From Pseudomonadota bacterium (GTDB taxonomy: Bacteria > Pseudomonadota > Gammaproteobacteria > Burkholderiales > Ferrovaceae), in the NCBI GenBank assembly GCA_021811145.1, contig JAJZPN010000012.1:1-53041 (forward strand): a stretch of 53,041 nt of DNA, in the 5' to 3' direction. Position numbers and translations under genes: made by a program. The first letter of the stretch is position 1. Each line of letters begins with the position of its first letter. Shown here piece after piece: positions 1 to 7,768 of the stretch. Under the pieces are notes generated by a model, which was not told where the DNA came from, searched no databases, and was given only the letters and a program-made list of their open reading frames with translations.

Positions 1-120
1 ATCACCCAGGAAGAAATTAATATGGTAATGGATCGGCTAAACAACCGACCTCGAAAAACACTTGGTTATAAAACACCTAATCAGGTATTCTTTAACTCAG
101 GCATTGCACTTCAAACTTGA
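1..120 (+). CDS. IS30-type transposase, C-terminal tail only (cut by window edge)
   Basis: The first frame is open from base 1 to a TGA at 118-120 and gives about 39 residues. They contain the stretch LNNRPRKTLGYKTPNQVFF, which is the typical end of the DDE transposase of the IS30 family (the RPRKTLGYKTP signature). The gene starts left of the window, so its integrity is unknown. The AT-rich bases after the stop (about 100-130) probably contain the right terminal inverted repeat, but the left end is not visible to confirm it. It sits 52 bp upstream of the AbiE genes, in keeping with a mobile accessory patch. Confidence 0.85.
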   Translation: MTQEEINMVMDRLNNRPRKTLGYKTPNQVFFNSGIALQT

Positions 121-137
121 ATTCGCGAACCGTTTGA

Positions 138-172
138 TTGACTTGGTTTAAATTTAAGCGTTAAACTAAACT
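138..172 (+). promoter_or_regulatory. possible promoter and operator of the AbiE pair
   Basis: A TTGACT (138-143) is followed 18 bp later by TAAACT (162-167), a weak -35/-10 pair. An inverted repeat GTTTAA (146-151) / TTAAAC (161-166) lies in the spacer. AbiEi antitoxins are known to repress their own promoter by binding inverted repeats, so this is a plausible operator. No Shine-Dalgarno sequence precedes the ATG at 173, and the predicted start of transcription falls almost on that ATG, so a leaderless message is possible. All of this is inference from weak matches. Confidence 0.3.
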
Positions 173-934
173 ATGAGTTTAGAAAATAAGAAGAAATTAA
201 ACCCGTTGATAGCGGATTGGCCTGCAGGCGCGATCTATGCTACCTCTTGGCTTAAAAAGTCAGGTATCTCTGACCAGCTATTGAATCGCTATAAAAAAAG
301 TAATTGGCTAACTTCTGTTGGGCCAGGCGCATTGAAACGCGCTGGAGACGAGGTTACCTATCAGGGGGCTGTGTATGCACTGCAGAAACAATTGGATTCT
401 TCTATACATGTGGGAGCTAGGACTGCACTAGCACTGCAAGGGAAAGCGCATTATTTGCAACTTGGGAATGTCACTGCGACTTTATTTGGTGGAAGTAAAG
501 CCAAATTACCTGCGTGGTTTAACAAGGCTGATTGGAACGTTAAAACAGAGTATTACAGCACGTCATTTTTGCCACCAGAATTAGGCTTAGTAGATTTAGA
601 GTTAAAGACGTTTACAGTCAAAATATCTAGTCCTTTGCGCGCCATCATGGAGTGTTTATACCTCACGCCTAAAAAACAAGATTTGATGGAATGCTATGAG
701 CTGCTTGAGGGGCTCACCAATTTAAGACCTCAGCAAGTACAAGGTTTGTTGGAGGCTTGCACTTCCGTTAAAGTGAAACGTCTATTTTTGTTTTTAGCAG
801 AAAAGGCGAAGCACAGTTGGTTTGAATATTTGGATCTCAGCAAAGTCGATCTTGGTAGAGGTAAGCGAAGTATCCTGCCCAATGGCGTACTAAATGCAAA
901 ATATCAAATAATCGTTCCAAAAGAGTTGGCATAA
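173..934 (+). CDS. abiEi: type IV toxin-antitoxin AbiEi family antitoxin
   Basis: The 253-residue protein matches the AbiEi family in length and layout. A winged-helix-type N-terminal part (residues about 1-90, with the segment WLTSVGPGALKRAGDEVTY and the following AL-rich helix) would bind DNA, and the C-terminal antitoxin part contains the SSPLRAIMECLYLTP and YELLEGLTNLRPQ segments typical of the family. AbiEi neutralises the partner toxin without stable protein-protein contact and represses the operon. The toxin gene follows directly, starting at or just after the stop codon at 932-934. The pair gives abortive-infection-type phage defence in studied systems. The start chosen is the only good ATG. 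Assignment to AbiEi is by recognition of family features and of the neighbour. Confidence 0.88.
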   Translation: MSLENKKKLNPLIADWPAGAIYATSWLKKSGISDQLLNRYKKSNWLTSVGPGALKRAGDEVTYQGAVYALQKQLDSSIHVGARTALALQGKAHYLQLGNVTATLFGGSKAKLPAWFNKADWNVKTEYYSTSFLPPELGLVDLELKTFTVKISSPLRAIMECLYLTPKKQDLMECYELLEGLTNLRPQQVQGLLEACTSVKVKRLFLFLAEKAKHSWFEYLDLSKVDLGRGKRSILPNGVLNAKYQIIVPKELA

Positions 935-977
935 GATACAAAACTACCAAAATCAAGTAGCGTTACTACTCGATGTA

Positions 978-1829
978 TTGCCAATTGTGGCAAGGGAAGA
1001 AGTGTTAGCTTTGCATGGCGGGACAGCGATTAACTTATTTGTGCGAAATATGCCTCGCTTGTCTGTTGATATAGATCTCACCTATTTGCCGTCAGATGGC
1101 GGTAATAGAGAAGCAGCTTTGCAAGGTATTTTTGATGTGCTAGAAAGAATTAAAATTAACCTTGAAGTCCAAGGTTTAAATGTCGTTCATCAAGCCGATA
1201 AATGTAAACTGCAAGTATCTTCCAAGAAAGCACAAATCAAAGTTGAGGTGAATTCAACAGGTCGAGGCACACTATCTGAGCCACAAAAGATGATCCTGTG
1301 TGATCGAGCACAAACAGAGCTTGATGCTTTTGTGGCGATGAACGTAGTGCCATTTGGACAGCTATATGGTGGGAAAATATGTGCGGCCTTGGATCGTCAG
1401 CATCCTAGAGACATGTTCGATGTGAAATACCTTTTGGAAAATGAAGGTTTTTCAGAAGAGGTAAAGCGTGGGTTTCTTTTATGTCTTGTAGGTACTAGTC
1501 GTCCAATTCATGAGTTGATTCAACCCAATCGCCTAGACCAGCGCGAAAAGATGGCCAATCAGTTTGATGGTATGACGGCCAATATTTTTAGCTATGAGGA
1601 TTTTGAGCGTGTGCGTGAGAAACTCATCAGAACTATCCATGAGCACTTAACGAGTTTAGATAAAGACTTTATTCTCAGTATTGGATCAGGCAATCCTCGC
1701 TGGGACATTCACAACTTTGCTAATTTCCCAGCAGTTCGTTGGAAATTGCAGAATATTCAAAAGTTGATAGCTAATGCCCCTCAAAAATATCAGGCTCAAG
1801 AAGAGGAATTACGCACTAAACTTTCCTAA
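978..1829 (+). CDS. abiEii: AbiEii/AbiGii family nucleotidyltransferase toxin
   Basis: The protein carries the nucleotidyltransferase signature of AbiEii toxins: GGTAINLF (residues 14-21 from this start) followed by DIDL (31-34), giving the GG(S/T)...DxD arrangement, and later YGGKICAALDRQHPRDMFDV with the conserved Lys and Asp. AbiEii-like (MenT) toxins transfer nucleotides and block translation. The start is a problem. A TTG at 978 is the first standard codon, but the same frame is open back to 912 and reads NYQNQVALLLDVLPIVAREE, which resembles the conserved family N-terminus; an ATA codon at 936, 2 bases after the abiEi stop, sits where family members have their Met. Either translation starts at ATA, or the gene lost its ATG and starts internally. 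The domain itself is intact to the stop. Confidence 0.85.
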   Translation: MPIVAREEVLALHGGTAINLFVRNMPRLSVDIDLTYLPSDGGNREAALQGIFDVLERIKINLEVQGLNVVHQADKCKLQVSSKKAQIKVEVNSTGRGTLSEPQKMILCDRAQTELDAFVAMNVVPFGQLYGGKICAALDRQHPRDMFDVKYLLENEGFSEEVKRGFLLCLVGTSRPIHELIQPNRLDQREKMANQFDGMTANIFSYEDFERVREKLIRTIHEHLTSLDKDFILSIGSGNPRWDIHNFANFPAVRWKLQNIQKLIANAPQKYQAQEEELRTKLS

Positions 1830-2000
1830 GATTTAGATCAGTTGACCGGCTAACTTTTTTGTTTTTGCTTGTCTTTTGCCTTTAACGACTTGCTGATGAG
1901 TTTTTGTCTGCCATAGATGCGAGCTGGGTCGCTCGGGAAAAGCTAGTAATAGCCATATTTTATAGGGTAATCAGTGACTTAAGAATTAAACTTGGATACT
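1830..2000. other. spacer between AbiE toxin and tRNA-Ser, possible decayed coding remnant
   Basis: No complete gene is visible. On the minus strand the frame 1970-1836, closed by a TAA at 1833-1835, is open for 45 codons and has a strongly basic end (HLWQTKTHQQVVKGKRQAK and on), but it contains no ATG, GTG or TTG to start it. It could be the tail of a lost gene left at the edge of an insertion beside the tRNA, or chance. I do not recognise it. Confidence 0.25.
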
Positions 2001-2093
2001 TGGCGGAGAGAGAGGGATTCGAACCCTCGATGCAGTTTTTGACCGCATGCTCCCTTAGCAGGGGAGTGCCTTCGACCACTCGGCCATCTCTCC
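2001..2093 (-). tRNA. tRNA-Ser (anticodon GCT)
   Basis: Read on the minus strand the sequence begins GGAGAGATGGCCGAGTGG, has the anticodon stem-loop CTCCCCTGCTAAGGGAG with anticodon GCT, a long serine-type variable arm, the T-loop GGTTCGAATC and an acceptor 3' strand CTCTCC. The discriminator G is at 2004 and an encoded CCA at 2001-2003. The 3' end faces the AbiE/IS30 patch, the usual orientation for islands that integrate at tRNA genes. Confidence 0.97.
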
Positions 2094-2130
2094 GAAAAAC
2101 AGAAACAGTATTCTACCAGACAATTACAAT

Positions 2131-3366
2131 TTAAGCAGAGGCTGAATTATCTAAATTAAATGCTTTATGTAAAGCACGAACAGCTAATTCCATATATTTT
2201 TCATCAATTACAACAGATATTTTGATTTCTGATGTGGAAATCATTTGAATATTGATCCCTTCCTCTGAGAGAGTTTTAAACATTAAACTCGCAACCCCTG
2301 CGTGAGAGCGCATACCCACACCAACCAAAGATACTTTACAAATCTTGTTGTCACCACGAACTTCTCTTGCTCCTGTTTGTGGTTTGATAGAGTTATTCAG
2401 TAAATCCAGGGTTTTTTGGTATTCATTGCGATGTACGGTGAAAGAAAAATCAGTAGAACCGTCCACGCCAATGTTTTGAATGATCATATCCACATCCACA
2501 TTGGCCGCACCAACGGGAGATAAAATGGAGTGCGCAATGCCAGGTTTGTCTGGGACTCCCAGTAGAGATAATTTAGCCTCATCACGATTAAAAGCGATAC
2601 CGGAGATTATGGGTTGTTCCATGGTGTTATTTTCCTCAAAAGTGATTAAGGTGCCATCATTTTTATCTTCAAAGCTTGATAGAACTCTTAGTTTAACTTT
2701 ATATTTTCCAGCAAATTCAACAGAGCGGATTTGCAATACCTTGGAGCCTAAACTTGCCATTTCTAGCATTTCTTCAAAGGTAATTGTTTCAAGACGGCGT
2801 GCCTCAGGCACAATCCGCGGATCAGTAGTATAAACGCCATCAACGTCGGTATAAATTTGGCATTCATCTGCTTTCAATGCAGCAGCCAAGGCTACCCCGG
2901 TTGTATCTGATCCACCGCGACCCAGAGTTGTGATGCTGCCATCTTCAGTGGCACCTTGGAAACCAGCCACTACCACCACATAACCTGCATTTAAGTCAGC
3001 GCGGATCTTAGCATCATCAATGTCGAGAATACGCGCTTTAGTATGCGCATTATCGGTTAATATTCTAACTTGTGTTCCGGTATAACTTTTAGCTTTAATA
3101 CCAATACTCATTAAGGCCATAGCAGTCATACCAATCGTAACTTGTTCACCCGTAGAGACCATTACGTCCAATTCACGTGGATCAGGTGAGCTTTGAATTT
3201 CTTTGGCAAGTTTTATTAAGCGGTCAGTTTCGCCACTCATGGCTGAAACAACCACCACAATTTGATGGCCTTGTTGTACAAACTTTGCTACCCGCTCCGC
3301 AACTTTTTTTATCCTTTCAGGGTTGGCAACAGAGGTACCACCGTATTTTTGAACTATTAACGCCAT
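2131..3366 (-). CDS. lysC: aspartate kinase
   Basis: This enzyme phosphorylates aspartate to aspartyl-4-phosphate, the first step to lysine, threonine, methionine and diaminopimelate. The 411-residue length fits the monofunctional bacterial type. The N-terminus has the kinase motif KYGGTSV (residues 7-13), then STGEQVT and a GRGGSDTT segment for the catalytic domain. The C-terminal region from about residue 265 holds two ACT domains (VPDKPGIAHSILSP and VGVGMRSHAGVASLMFKTL) that sense amino-acid end products. It stands alone between tRNA-Ser and the divergent radical SAM gene. No attenuator or riboswitch is evident in the 129 bp upstream. Confidence 0.97.
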   Translation of the reverse strand: MALIVQKYGGTSVANPERIKKVAERVAKFVQQGHQIVVVVSAMSGETDRLIKLAKEIQSSPDPRELDVMVSTGEQVTIGMTAMALMSIGIKAKSYTGTQVRILTDNAHTKARILDIDDAKIRADLNAGYVVVVAGFQGATEDGSITTLGRGGSDTTGVALAAALKADECQIYTDVDGVYTTDPRIVPEARRLETITFEEMLEMASLGSKVLQIRSVEFAGKYKVKLRVLSSFEDKNDGTLITFEENNTMEQPIISGIAFNRDEAKLSLLGVPDKPGIAHSILSPVGAANVDVDMIIQNIGVDGSTDFSFTVHRNEYQKTLDLLNNSIKPQTGAREVRGDNKICKVSLVGVGMRSHAGVASLMFKTLSEEGINIQMISTSEIKISVVIDEKYMELAVRALHKAFNLDNSASA

Positions 3367-3495
3367 AATAAGATATGCCTAAGACAAAACCTTCATTTTA
3401 CATGATTCAAGCGATCTTGTAGATGGTTTGCGATCAAGTGGTATTGAGTGGCAGAATGGAGAGATGCGTGCAATTAAGTAAATAGTAGACACTAT

Positions 3496-4359
3496 ATGCC
3501 TCAATCTGAGAAACACCTGACTTTTGAAGACCATAATCGTGACGTAACAGGGATGACGTACGTATATCCAGTAGTATCGCGTCGTTCAGCCGGGGTCTCG
3601 GTTGGTATTAATTTGAATACCAACAGTGCCTGTAATTGGGCCTGTGTATATTGCCAAGTACCTAATCTTAAGAGGGGAAAAGCACCTGTAACGGATCTGG
3701 CTTTACTGCGTAAAGAGTTATTTACGATGTTTGAGCAAATTGTCCATGGTGATTTCATGGAACGTTTTGTTGATCCTGGTTTAAGGCGGTTAAATGACAT
3801 TGCTTTTTCAGGAAATGGTGAGCCCACTTCGGCTAAATTCTTTCCTCAGGCAGTTGCCATTGCACAAGAAGTTCTTGCTTTTTACGGCTTAACTGACAAA
3901 GTTAAAATTGTGGTTATAACCAATGGCAGTTTTAGTCATCTAGAGACTGTTCAACATACTTTTCAGTCTATGGCTAATCACGGTTTAGCAGAAATTTGGT
4001 TTAAGTGTGATCGTGGTACCAAAAAAGATATTTTAAGAATTAATAAGATTAATCTTGATCCTGAACTGATTCTCACACGCTTGAGTCAGGTTGCTCCTTT
4101 ATGTCCCACATGGATTCAAACTTGTATGGTGAGTTGGGATGGTGTGCCACCTCAGGAAGAGGAGGTAAATAGTTGGTTATCCGTCATTGAACGTGCCCTG
4201 CAACTGTCTATTCCATTGAAAGGAGTGTTGTTATACAGTCTCGCACGTCCCTCTTATCAACCTGATGCGTCAAGAATAGGGCGCTTGAGTGAAGAATGGT
4301 TAAATCAATTGGCGCAACGCATTGAACAATTAGGGTTATCTGTAAAAGTGACTCCTTAG
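3496..4359 (+). CDS. radical SAM protein, COG0731-like
   Basis: The protein has the radical SAM cluster motif CNWACVYC (C-x3-C-x2-C, about residues 43-50), which binds a [4Fe-4S] cluster and S-adenosylmethionine, followed by the GNGEPT motif (about 110-115) that contacts SAM and a VVITNGS strand. The overall pattern resembles the COG0731 group, related to archaeal and eukaryotic wyosine-type tRNA-modifying enzymes, but bacterial members have no assigned reaction that I know of, and a substrate cannot be deduced here. It is divergent from lysC and followed by tRNA-Arg. The ATG at 3496 is taken as the start because the conserved region begins soon after; no strong ribosome site is visible. Confidence 0.85.
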   Translation: MPQSEKHLTFEDHNRDVTGMTYVYPVVSRRSAGVSVGINLNTNSACNWACVYCQVPNLKRGKAPVTDLALLRKELFTMFEQIVHGDFMERFVDPGLRRLNDIAFSGNGEPTSAKFFPQAVAIAQEVLAFYGLTDKVKIVVITNGSFSHLETVQHTFQSMANHGLAEIWFKCDRGTKKDILRINKINLDPELILTRLSQVAPLCPTWIQTCMVSWDGVPPQEEEVNSWLSVIERALQLSIPLKGVLLYSLARPSYQPDASRIGRLSEEWLNQLAQRIEQLGLSVKVTP

Positions 4360-4398
4360 TTGATGAAAAGGTATTAATATAGAAGGTGGGTATTAGGG

Positions 4399-4420
4399 AA
4401 AGCGTGCCTCTGTACGCTTT
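4399..4420 (+). terminator. hairpin after the radical SAM gene, possible terminator
   Basis: AAAGCGT (4399-4405) pairs with ACGCTTT (4414-4420) around an 8-base loop, 40 bp after the stop codon. There is only a three-base T tract, so it may be a weak terminator or just an mRNA end structure ahead of the tRNA gene. Confidence 0.4.
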
Positions 4421-4449
4421 GCTAATGCTGTGTTAGAATAATATTCTTT

Positions 4450-4526
4450 GCGCCCGTAGCTCAGTTGGATAGAGTACTTGGCTACGAACCAAGGGGTCGT
4501 GGGTTCGAATCCTGCCGGGCGCGCCA
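4450..4526 (+). tRNA. tRNA-Arg (anticodon ACG)
   Basis: A 77-base cloverleaf: acceptor GCGCCCG pairs with CGGGCGC (4516-4522), D-arm AGCTCAGTTGGATAGAG, anticodon stem-loop TTGGCTACGAACCAA with anticodon ACG, T-arm GGGTTCGAATCC, discriminator G at 4523 and an encoded CCA at 4524-4526. The ACG tRNA is the one normally edited to ICG by TadA to read CGU/CGC/CGA. Confidence 0.97.
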
Positions 4527-4535
4527 CAATTACAG

Positions 4536-4567
4536 CGGGTTAGGTTATAGTTAATCTAACCCGTTTT
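4536..4567 (+). terminator. intrinsic terminator of tRNA-Arg
   Basis: CGGGTTAG (4536-4543) pairs perfectly with CTAACCCG (4556-4563), followed by TTTT. It begins 9 bases after the tRNA CCA, as expected for a rho-independent terminator of a single tRNA transcript. Confidence 0.8.
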
Positions 4568-4714
4568 GCATTTTAAGTGGCAGTAATTTTATGAATACAT
4601 GAAATTTATATGGTTTTCGTTGTCGAACAAGACACTAGTACTACATTGCCATTGCTATTCAGAAATATGGCAATTTAGAAATATGACAATTATCAAGAGC
4701 TTCAATAACAAATT

Positions 4715-5459
4715 TGGAGGGGGTCTGATGTATCACCCAAGTGCAAATAAGATTATTGCTTTTTTTTGTTTGGTATTGTTTTCAGTGGTTAATGTTTGGT
4801 CAATGGAAAATAAGCAGGCTCAATCCTTAGCGTTTAAAGCCTATAAAGGCGATGTGGAAGCATTAAAACAGCTTAAAAGCGCCGCTAATGTTGGTGATGC
4901 TGTTGCCCAGAATTGGTTGGGGTCATACTTCAGAGAAAAGCATGAGTATAGTGATGCTCTCTTGTGGTTTAACAAGTCAGCTCAACAAAATAATCCTGTA
5001 GCATTAAATAATCTTGGTTTTCTTTTTAGTGAGGGCTTTGGGGTTAAGTCAGATAGCCCGAAAGCGGTTAGTTACTATAAACGTGCCGCGGAGCTAGGTA
5101 ATTTAGATGCGCTAAATAATTTAGCGTTAATGTATGCTCAAGGTGAAGGAGTGACGCAAAGCTATCGTGATGCCTATGTCTGGTTTGAAAAAGCGGCAGA
5201 TAAAGGTGATGGACTGGCAACAGCAAATATTGGTATTTACTATGCGCAAGGTTTTGGTGTACAAAAAAATGACACTATTGCTTTTGCACTATGTAAGAAG
5301 GCAGTGCTAATGGGTGTGGGGCAGGCACAACGTTGCAAGGCTGAGTTAATTAAACGGATGGATCAAAATCAAATTACTCAAGCTGATCAGTTAACTGAGC
5401 GTATGCAGCATGTTGGAGTACGTACAGCAATTAACGATTATTTACTTCACTCACACTAA
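4715..5459 (+). CDS. secreted or periplasmic Sel1-repeat protein
   Basis: The coding start is placed at the ATG at 4728, not at the upstream in-frame ATGs (4599, 4683), because a strong GGAGGGGG ribosome site (from 4715) precedes it and because the new N-terminus is a clean signal peptide: Lys-containing head, hydrophobic core IIAFFCLVLFSVVNV, then a polar start. The mature part is made of about four Sel1/TPR-like helical repeats with the hallmark patterns A-xNLG-xx-Y/F, GEGV and A-x-x-WF/YYxKAA (for example ALNNLALMYAQGEGVTQ and AYVWFEKAADKGD). Such proteins are protein-interaction scaffolds, often exported. The exact role is unknown. The rhomboid protease gene follows after 14 bp and may be cotranscribed. 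Confidence 0.85.
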
Positions 5460-5473
5460 GGAACAGGATAGCT

Positions 5474-6079
5474 ATGTTTGATTTTGTTCCAACCATGACG
5501 CGCTCATTAATTTTTATTAATGTCATAATATTTTTCCTTCAAACAATCACCACCACATCTATTCCTTTAGAGTGGATGGCGTTATGGCCTGTCACGGTAC
5601 AGCCTGGTTACGTGGGATATCCTCGTTTTGAGCCTTGGCAAATTATTACTTACGGATTTTTACATGGTGGCGTGAACCATCTCTTTTTAAATATGTTAGG
5701 GCTATATATGTTTGGTTCTGACGTGGAGAGAGTGGTAGGAGAAAAACGTTTTTTACAGATTTATTTTGCTTCAATCATTACTGCAGCATTATCGCAATTA
5801 ATTTATTACTCTCTTGTGGGCGGAGAACCTTATCCGACAATCGGTGCGTCAGGAGGGGTATTTGGTCTATTACTCGTTTACGCGCTGTGTTTTCCCAGAC
5901 GAACAGTCATGTTGCTCATTCCACCAATTCCAATGCCGGCATGGCTATTCGCAACGCTATATGGTGGCATAGAACTCTTTCAAGGAATAGCGGGTACCCA
6001 AGTGGGGGTTGCTCATTTTGCCCATTTAGGGGGTATGTTAGGGGCCTGGTTATTCTTTAAATATTGGCGTAGAAGATAA
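5474..6079 (+). CDS. rhomboid family intramembrane serine protease
   Basis: The 201-residue protein has about six membrane segments and the rhomboid active site: GASGGVFG with the nucleophile Ser126, and AHLGG with His184 as the catalytic dyad partner. HGGVNHLFLNM (residues 64-74) supplies the conserved His and Asn of the oxyanion region in the second membrane helix. It cleaves membrane proteins within or near their transmembrane segments; the substrate is unknown. It has the plain bacterial six-helix form without an added domain. Its stop codon is directly followed by the queC ATG with no gap, so it is translationally close to the queuosine operon, though a functional link is not known. Confidence 0.93.
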   Translation: MFDFVPTMTRSLIFINVIIFFLQTITTTSIPLEWMALWPVTVQPGYVGYPRFEPWQIITYGFLHGGVNHLFLNMLGLYMFGSDVERVVGEKRFLQIYFASIITAALSQLIYYSLVGGEPYPTIGASGGVFGLLLVYALCFPRRTVMLLIPPIPMPAWLFATLYGGIELFQGIAGTQVGVAHFAHLGGMLGAWLFFKYWRRR

Positions 6080-6766
6080 ATGAAGAAATCTGCAGTAATA
6101 TTGTTAAGTGGTGGTTTGGATTCAACGACTGTGTTAGCTATCGCTAAGAGTCAAGGCTATATTCCTTATGCCATGAGCTTTGACTATGGCCAGCGCCATA
6201 AAATAGAGTTAGAAGCGGCGCAACGTATTGCGCAACATTTTTCAGTGGTGCAACACAGTATTGTTCAGTTTGACTTGAGGCAAATTGGAGGCTCAGCGCT
6301 AACTACCAATGAGCCAGTTCCTAAGCATCGTTCTGTAGAAGATATGGGTGAAGGTATTCCGGTTACTTATGTTCCAGCTCGTAATACGATCTTTTTGTCT
6401 TTTGCGTTGGCTTGGGCTGAGGTACTAGGAGCTCAAGACATTTTTATAGGGGTCAATGCATTAGACTACAGTGGCTATCCAGATTGTCGGCCTGACTATA
6501 TTAAGAGCTACGAGAATATGGCAAATTTAGCGACTCGCGCTGGCGTAGAAGGTAACACGAGACTTACAATTCATGCTCCTTTGATTGATATGTCAAAAAA
6601 ACAAATTATTGAAACAGGACTGTCATTGGGAGTAGATTATTCATTAACTACAAGCTGTTATGATCCTGGAGTTCAAGGGCAACCATGTGGTCAATGTGAT
6701 GCCTGCATTTTACGCCAAAAAGGGTTTGCTGAACTCAATATGAACGATCCTGTTCTTAATAGATAA
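6080..6766 (+). CDS. queC: 7-cyano-7-deazaguanine (preQ0) synthase
   Basis: QueC uses ATP and ammonia to convert 7-carboxy-7-deazaguanine to preQ0 in queuosine tRNA modification. The PP-loop ATP motif SGGLDS is at residues 10-15. The C-terminal zinc site is formed by the cysteines of CYDPG and [14 protein letters not shown]. Length (228 residues) is normal. It is the first of three adjacent que genes: queD follows after 5 bp and queE overlaps the end of that gene's region, so one operon makes preQ0 from the GTP cyclohydrolase product. No preQ1 riboswitch is visible upstream. Confidence 0.97.
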   Translation: MKKSAVILLSGGLDSTTVLAIAKSQGYIPYAMSFDYGQRHKIELEAAQRIAQHFSVVQHSIVQFDLRQIGGSALTTNEPVPKHRSVEDMGEGIPVTYVPARNTIFLSFALAWAEVLGAQDIFIGVNALDYSGYPDCRPDYIKSYENMANLATRAGVEGNTRLTIHAPLIDMSKKQIIETGLSLGVDYSLTTSCYDPGVQGQPCGQCDACILRQKGFAELNMNDPVLNR

Positions 6767-6771
6767 CTTAT

Positions 6772-7767
6772 ATGTCCCAAGAATTATATTTAAGTTCAGG
6801 AGGTTTTGAGGCGGCTCGTCATAGTTCTCTAACCAAGGGAGCAAAGCCTCAATTACATGGTCACAGTTTTAGGGTCGATTGCGTAACTTATGAGTTTATA
6901 TATCCTCATTTATCACAGTTATGCTCAGCGCTTAATTTAACTCATTTGAATGACCAGTTAATGAACGCCGACAATGAAGCTCTTGTTGCTTGGTTTATCA
7001 AACACCTTGGCCAAGACACAATCCAGCGTTTACAACTGTGGTCAGGACCCTATTATGGTATTACTTTTGTATCAGGGCGCAAAGTTAATGCTTGGTTTCG
7101 TTCACGTTTTGAAGCGGCTCATTTTCTGCCACAAGTAGGTAGAGACCATAAATGTGGCCGATTACATGGTCATGGTTTTGAGGTGCTCATTCACTGCGCT
7201 ATTGATCAATATGAAAAGGTATATGCCTATTGGCAACAATTACATACACAACTTCATCATCAAGTCTTAAATGATATGAATGGGTTAACAAATCCAACCA
7301 GTGAAATCATAGCGTATTGGATCTGGCAAGAGTTTGCTAAAGTTGGACTAACGATTATAGAAGTGACTGTTTTTGAAACACGTTCTACTGGATCGGTGTT
7401 TAATGGACAGGATTTTTATATTTGGAAAGAATTTTCATTTGATAGCGCTACCCGTCTACCTGGTAGCCAAGAAATTATTGGTCATACCTATTTGTTAAGA
7501 GTGGGGTTGAGCTCGTCATTGGATACAGTATTTCAGTGGGTAGAAGATTTTGGTGATGTAAAAAAAGTATTTTCACCATTAATTAATCAATTTGATCACC
7601 AACCTTTACATGATTTCTTTGGTCAAGGTGACCTGCAAGATTGTCTTGTGGCTATGGAAAAAGAAGCGTTAGGGCTATTACCTAAAATAGTTCGTATGAG
7701 TTTATGGCAAACACCAAGCGAAGGATTAAGGCGCAATTACTCTATGCAACCAACTTGGGTTGAGTAA
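6772..7767 (+). CDS. queD: QueD-type 6-carboxytetrahydropterin synthase with three tandem T-fold domains
   Basis: QueD normally has about 120 residues; this protein has 331 and contains three related T-fold units. Unit 1 (about 1-105) has FEAARH (12-17) and LHGHSF (28-33). Unit 2 (about 106-215) keeps the full active-site set: FEAAHF with His117, HKCGRLHGHGF with Cys128, His132 and His134, the NPTSEIIAYWIW helix and the VFET glutamate. Unit 3 (about 216-331) has FSFDSATRLPG without the zinc His, GHTY with one His, the typical DFGDVKKVF and FDHQPLHDF segments, and LWQTP where QueD enzymes have WETP (Glu to Gln). So the middle unit is probably the catalyst and the flanking ones structural. T-fold enzymes assemble into rings of such units, so a three-unit chain would form a ring from fewer subunits. 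Placed between queC and queE. Confidence 0.85.
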   Translation: MSQELYLSSGGFEAARHSSLTKGAKPQLHGHSFRVDCVTYEFIYPHLSQLCSALNLTHLNDQLMNADNEALVAWFIKHLGQDTIQRLQLWSGPYYGITFVSGRKVNAWFRSRFEAAHFLPQVGRDHKCGRLHGHGFEVLIHCAIDQYEKVYAYWQQLHTQLHHQVLNDMNGLTNPTSEIIAYWIWQEFAKVGLTIIEVTVFETRSTGSVFNGQDFYIWKEFSFDSATRLPGSQEIIGHTYLLRVGLSSSLDTVFQWVEDFGDVKKVFSPLINQFDHQPLHDFFGQGDLQDCLVAMEKEALGLLPKIVRMSLWQTPSEGLRRNYSMQPTWVE

Positions 7768-7768
7768 G

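Noticed and set aside
1904..2134. 76-residue plus-strand open frame across the tRNA-Ser region
   Set aside because: It reads antisense through the tRNA and has no protein-like features.
2480..2833. 117-residue plus-strand frame opposite lysC
   Set aside because: Shadow of the well-supported aspartate kinase gene.
4599..4727. Upstream ATG starts for the Sel1 protein
   Set aside because: They lack ribosome sites and would bury the signal peptide starting at 4728.
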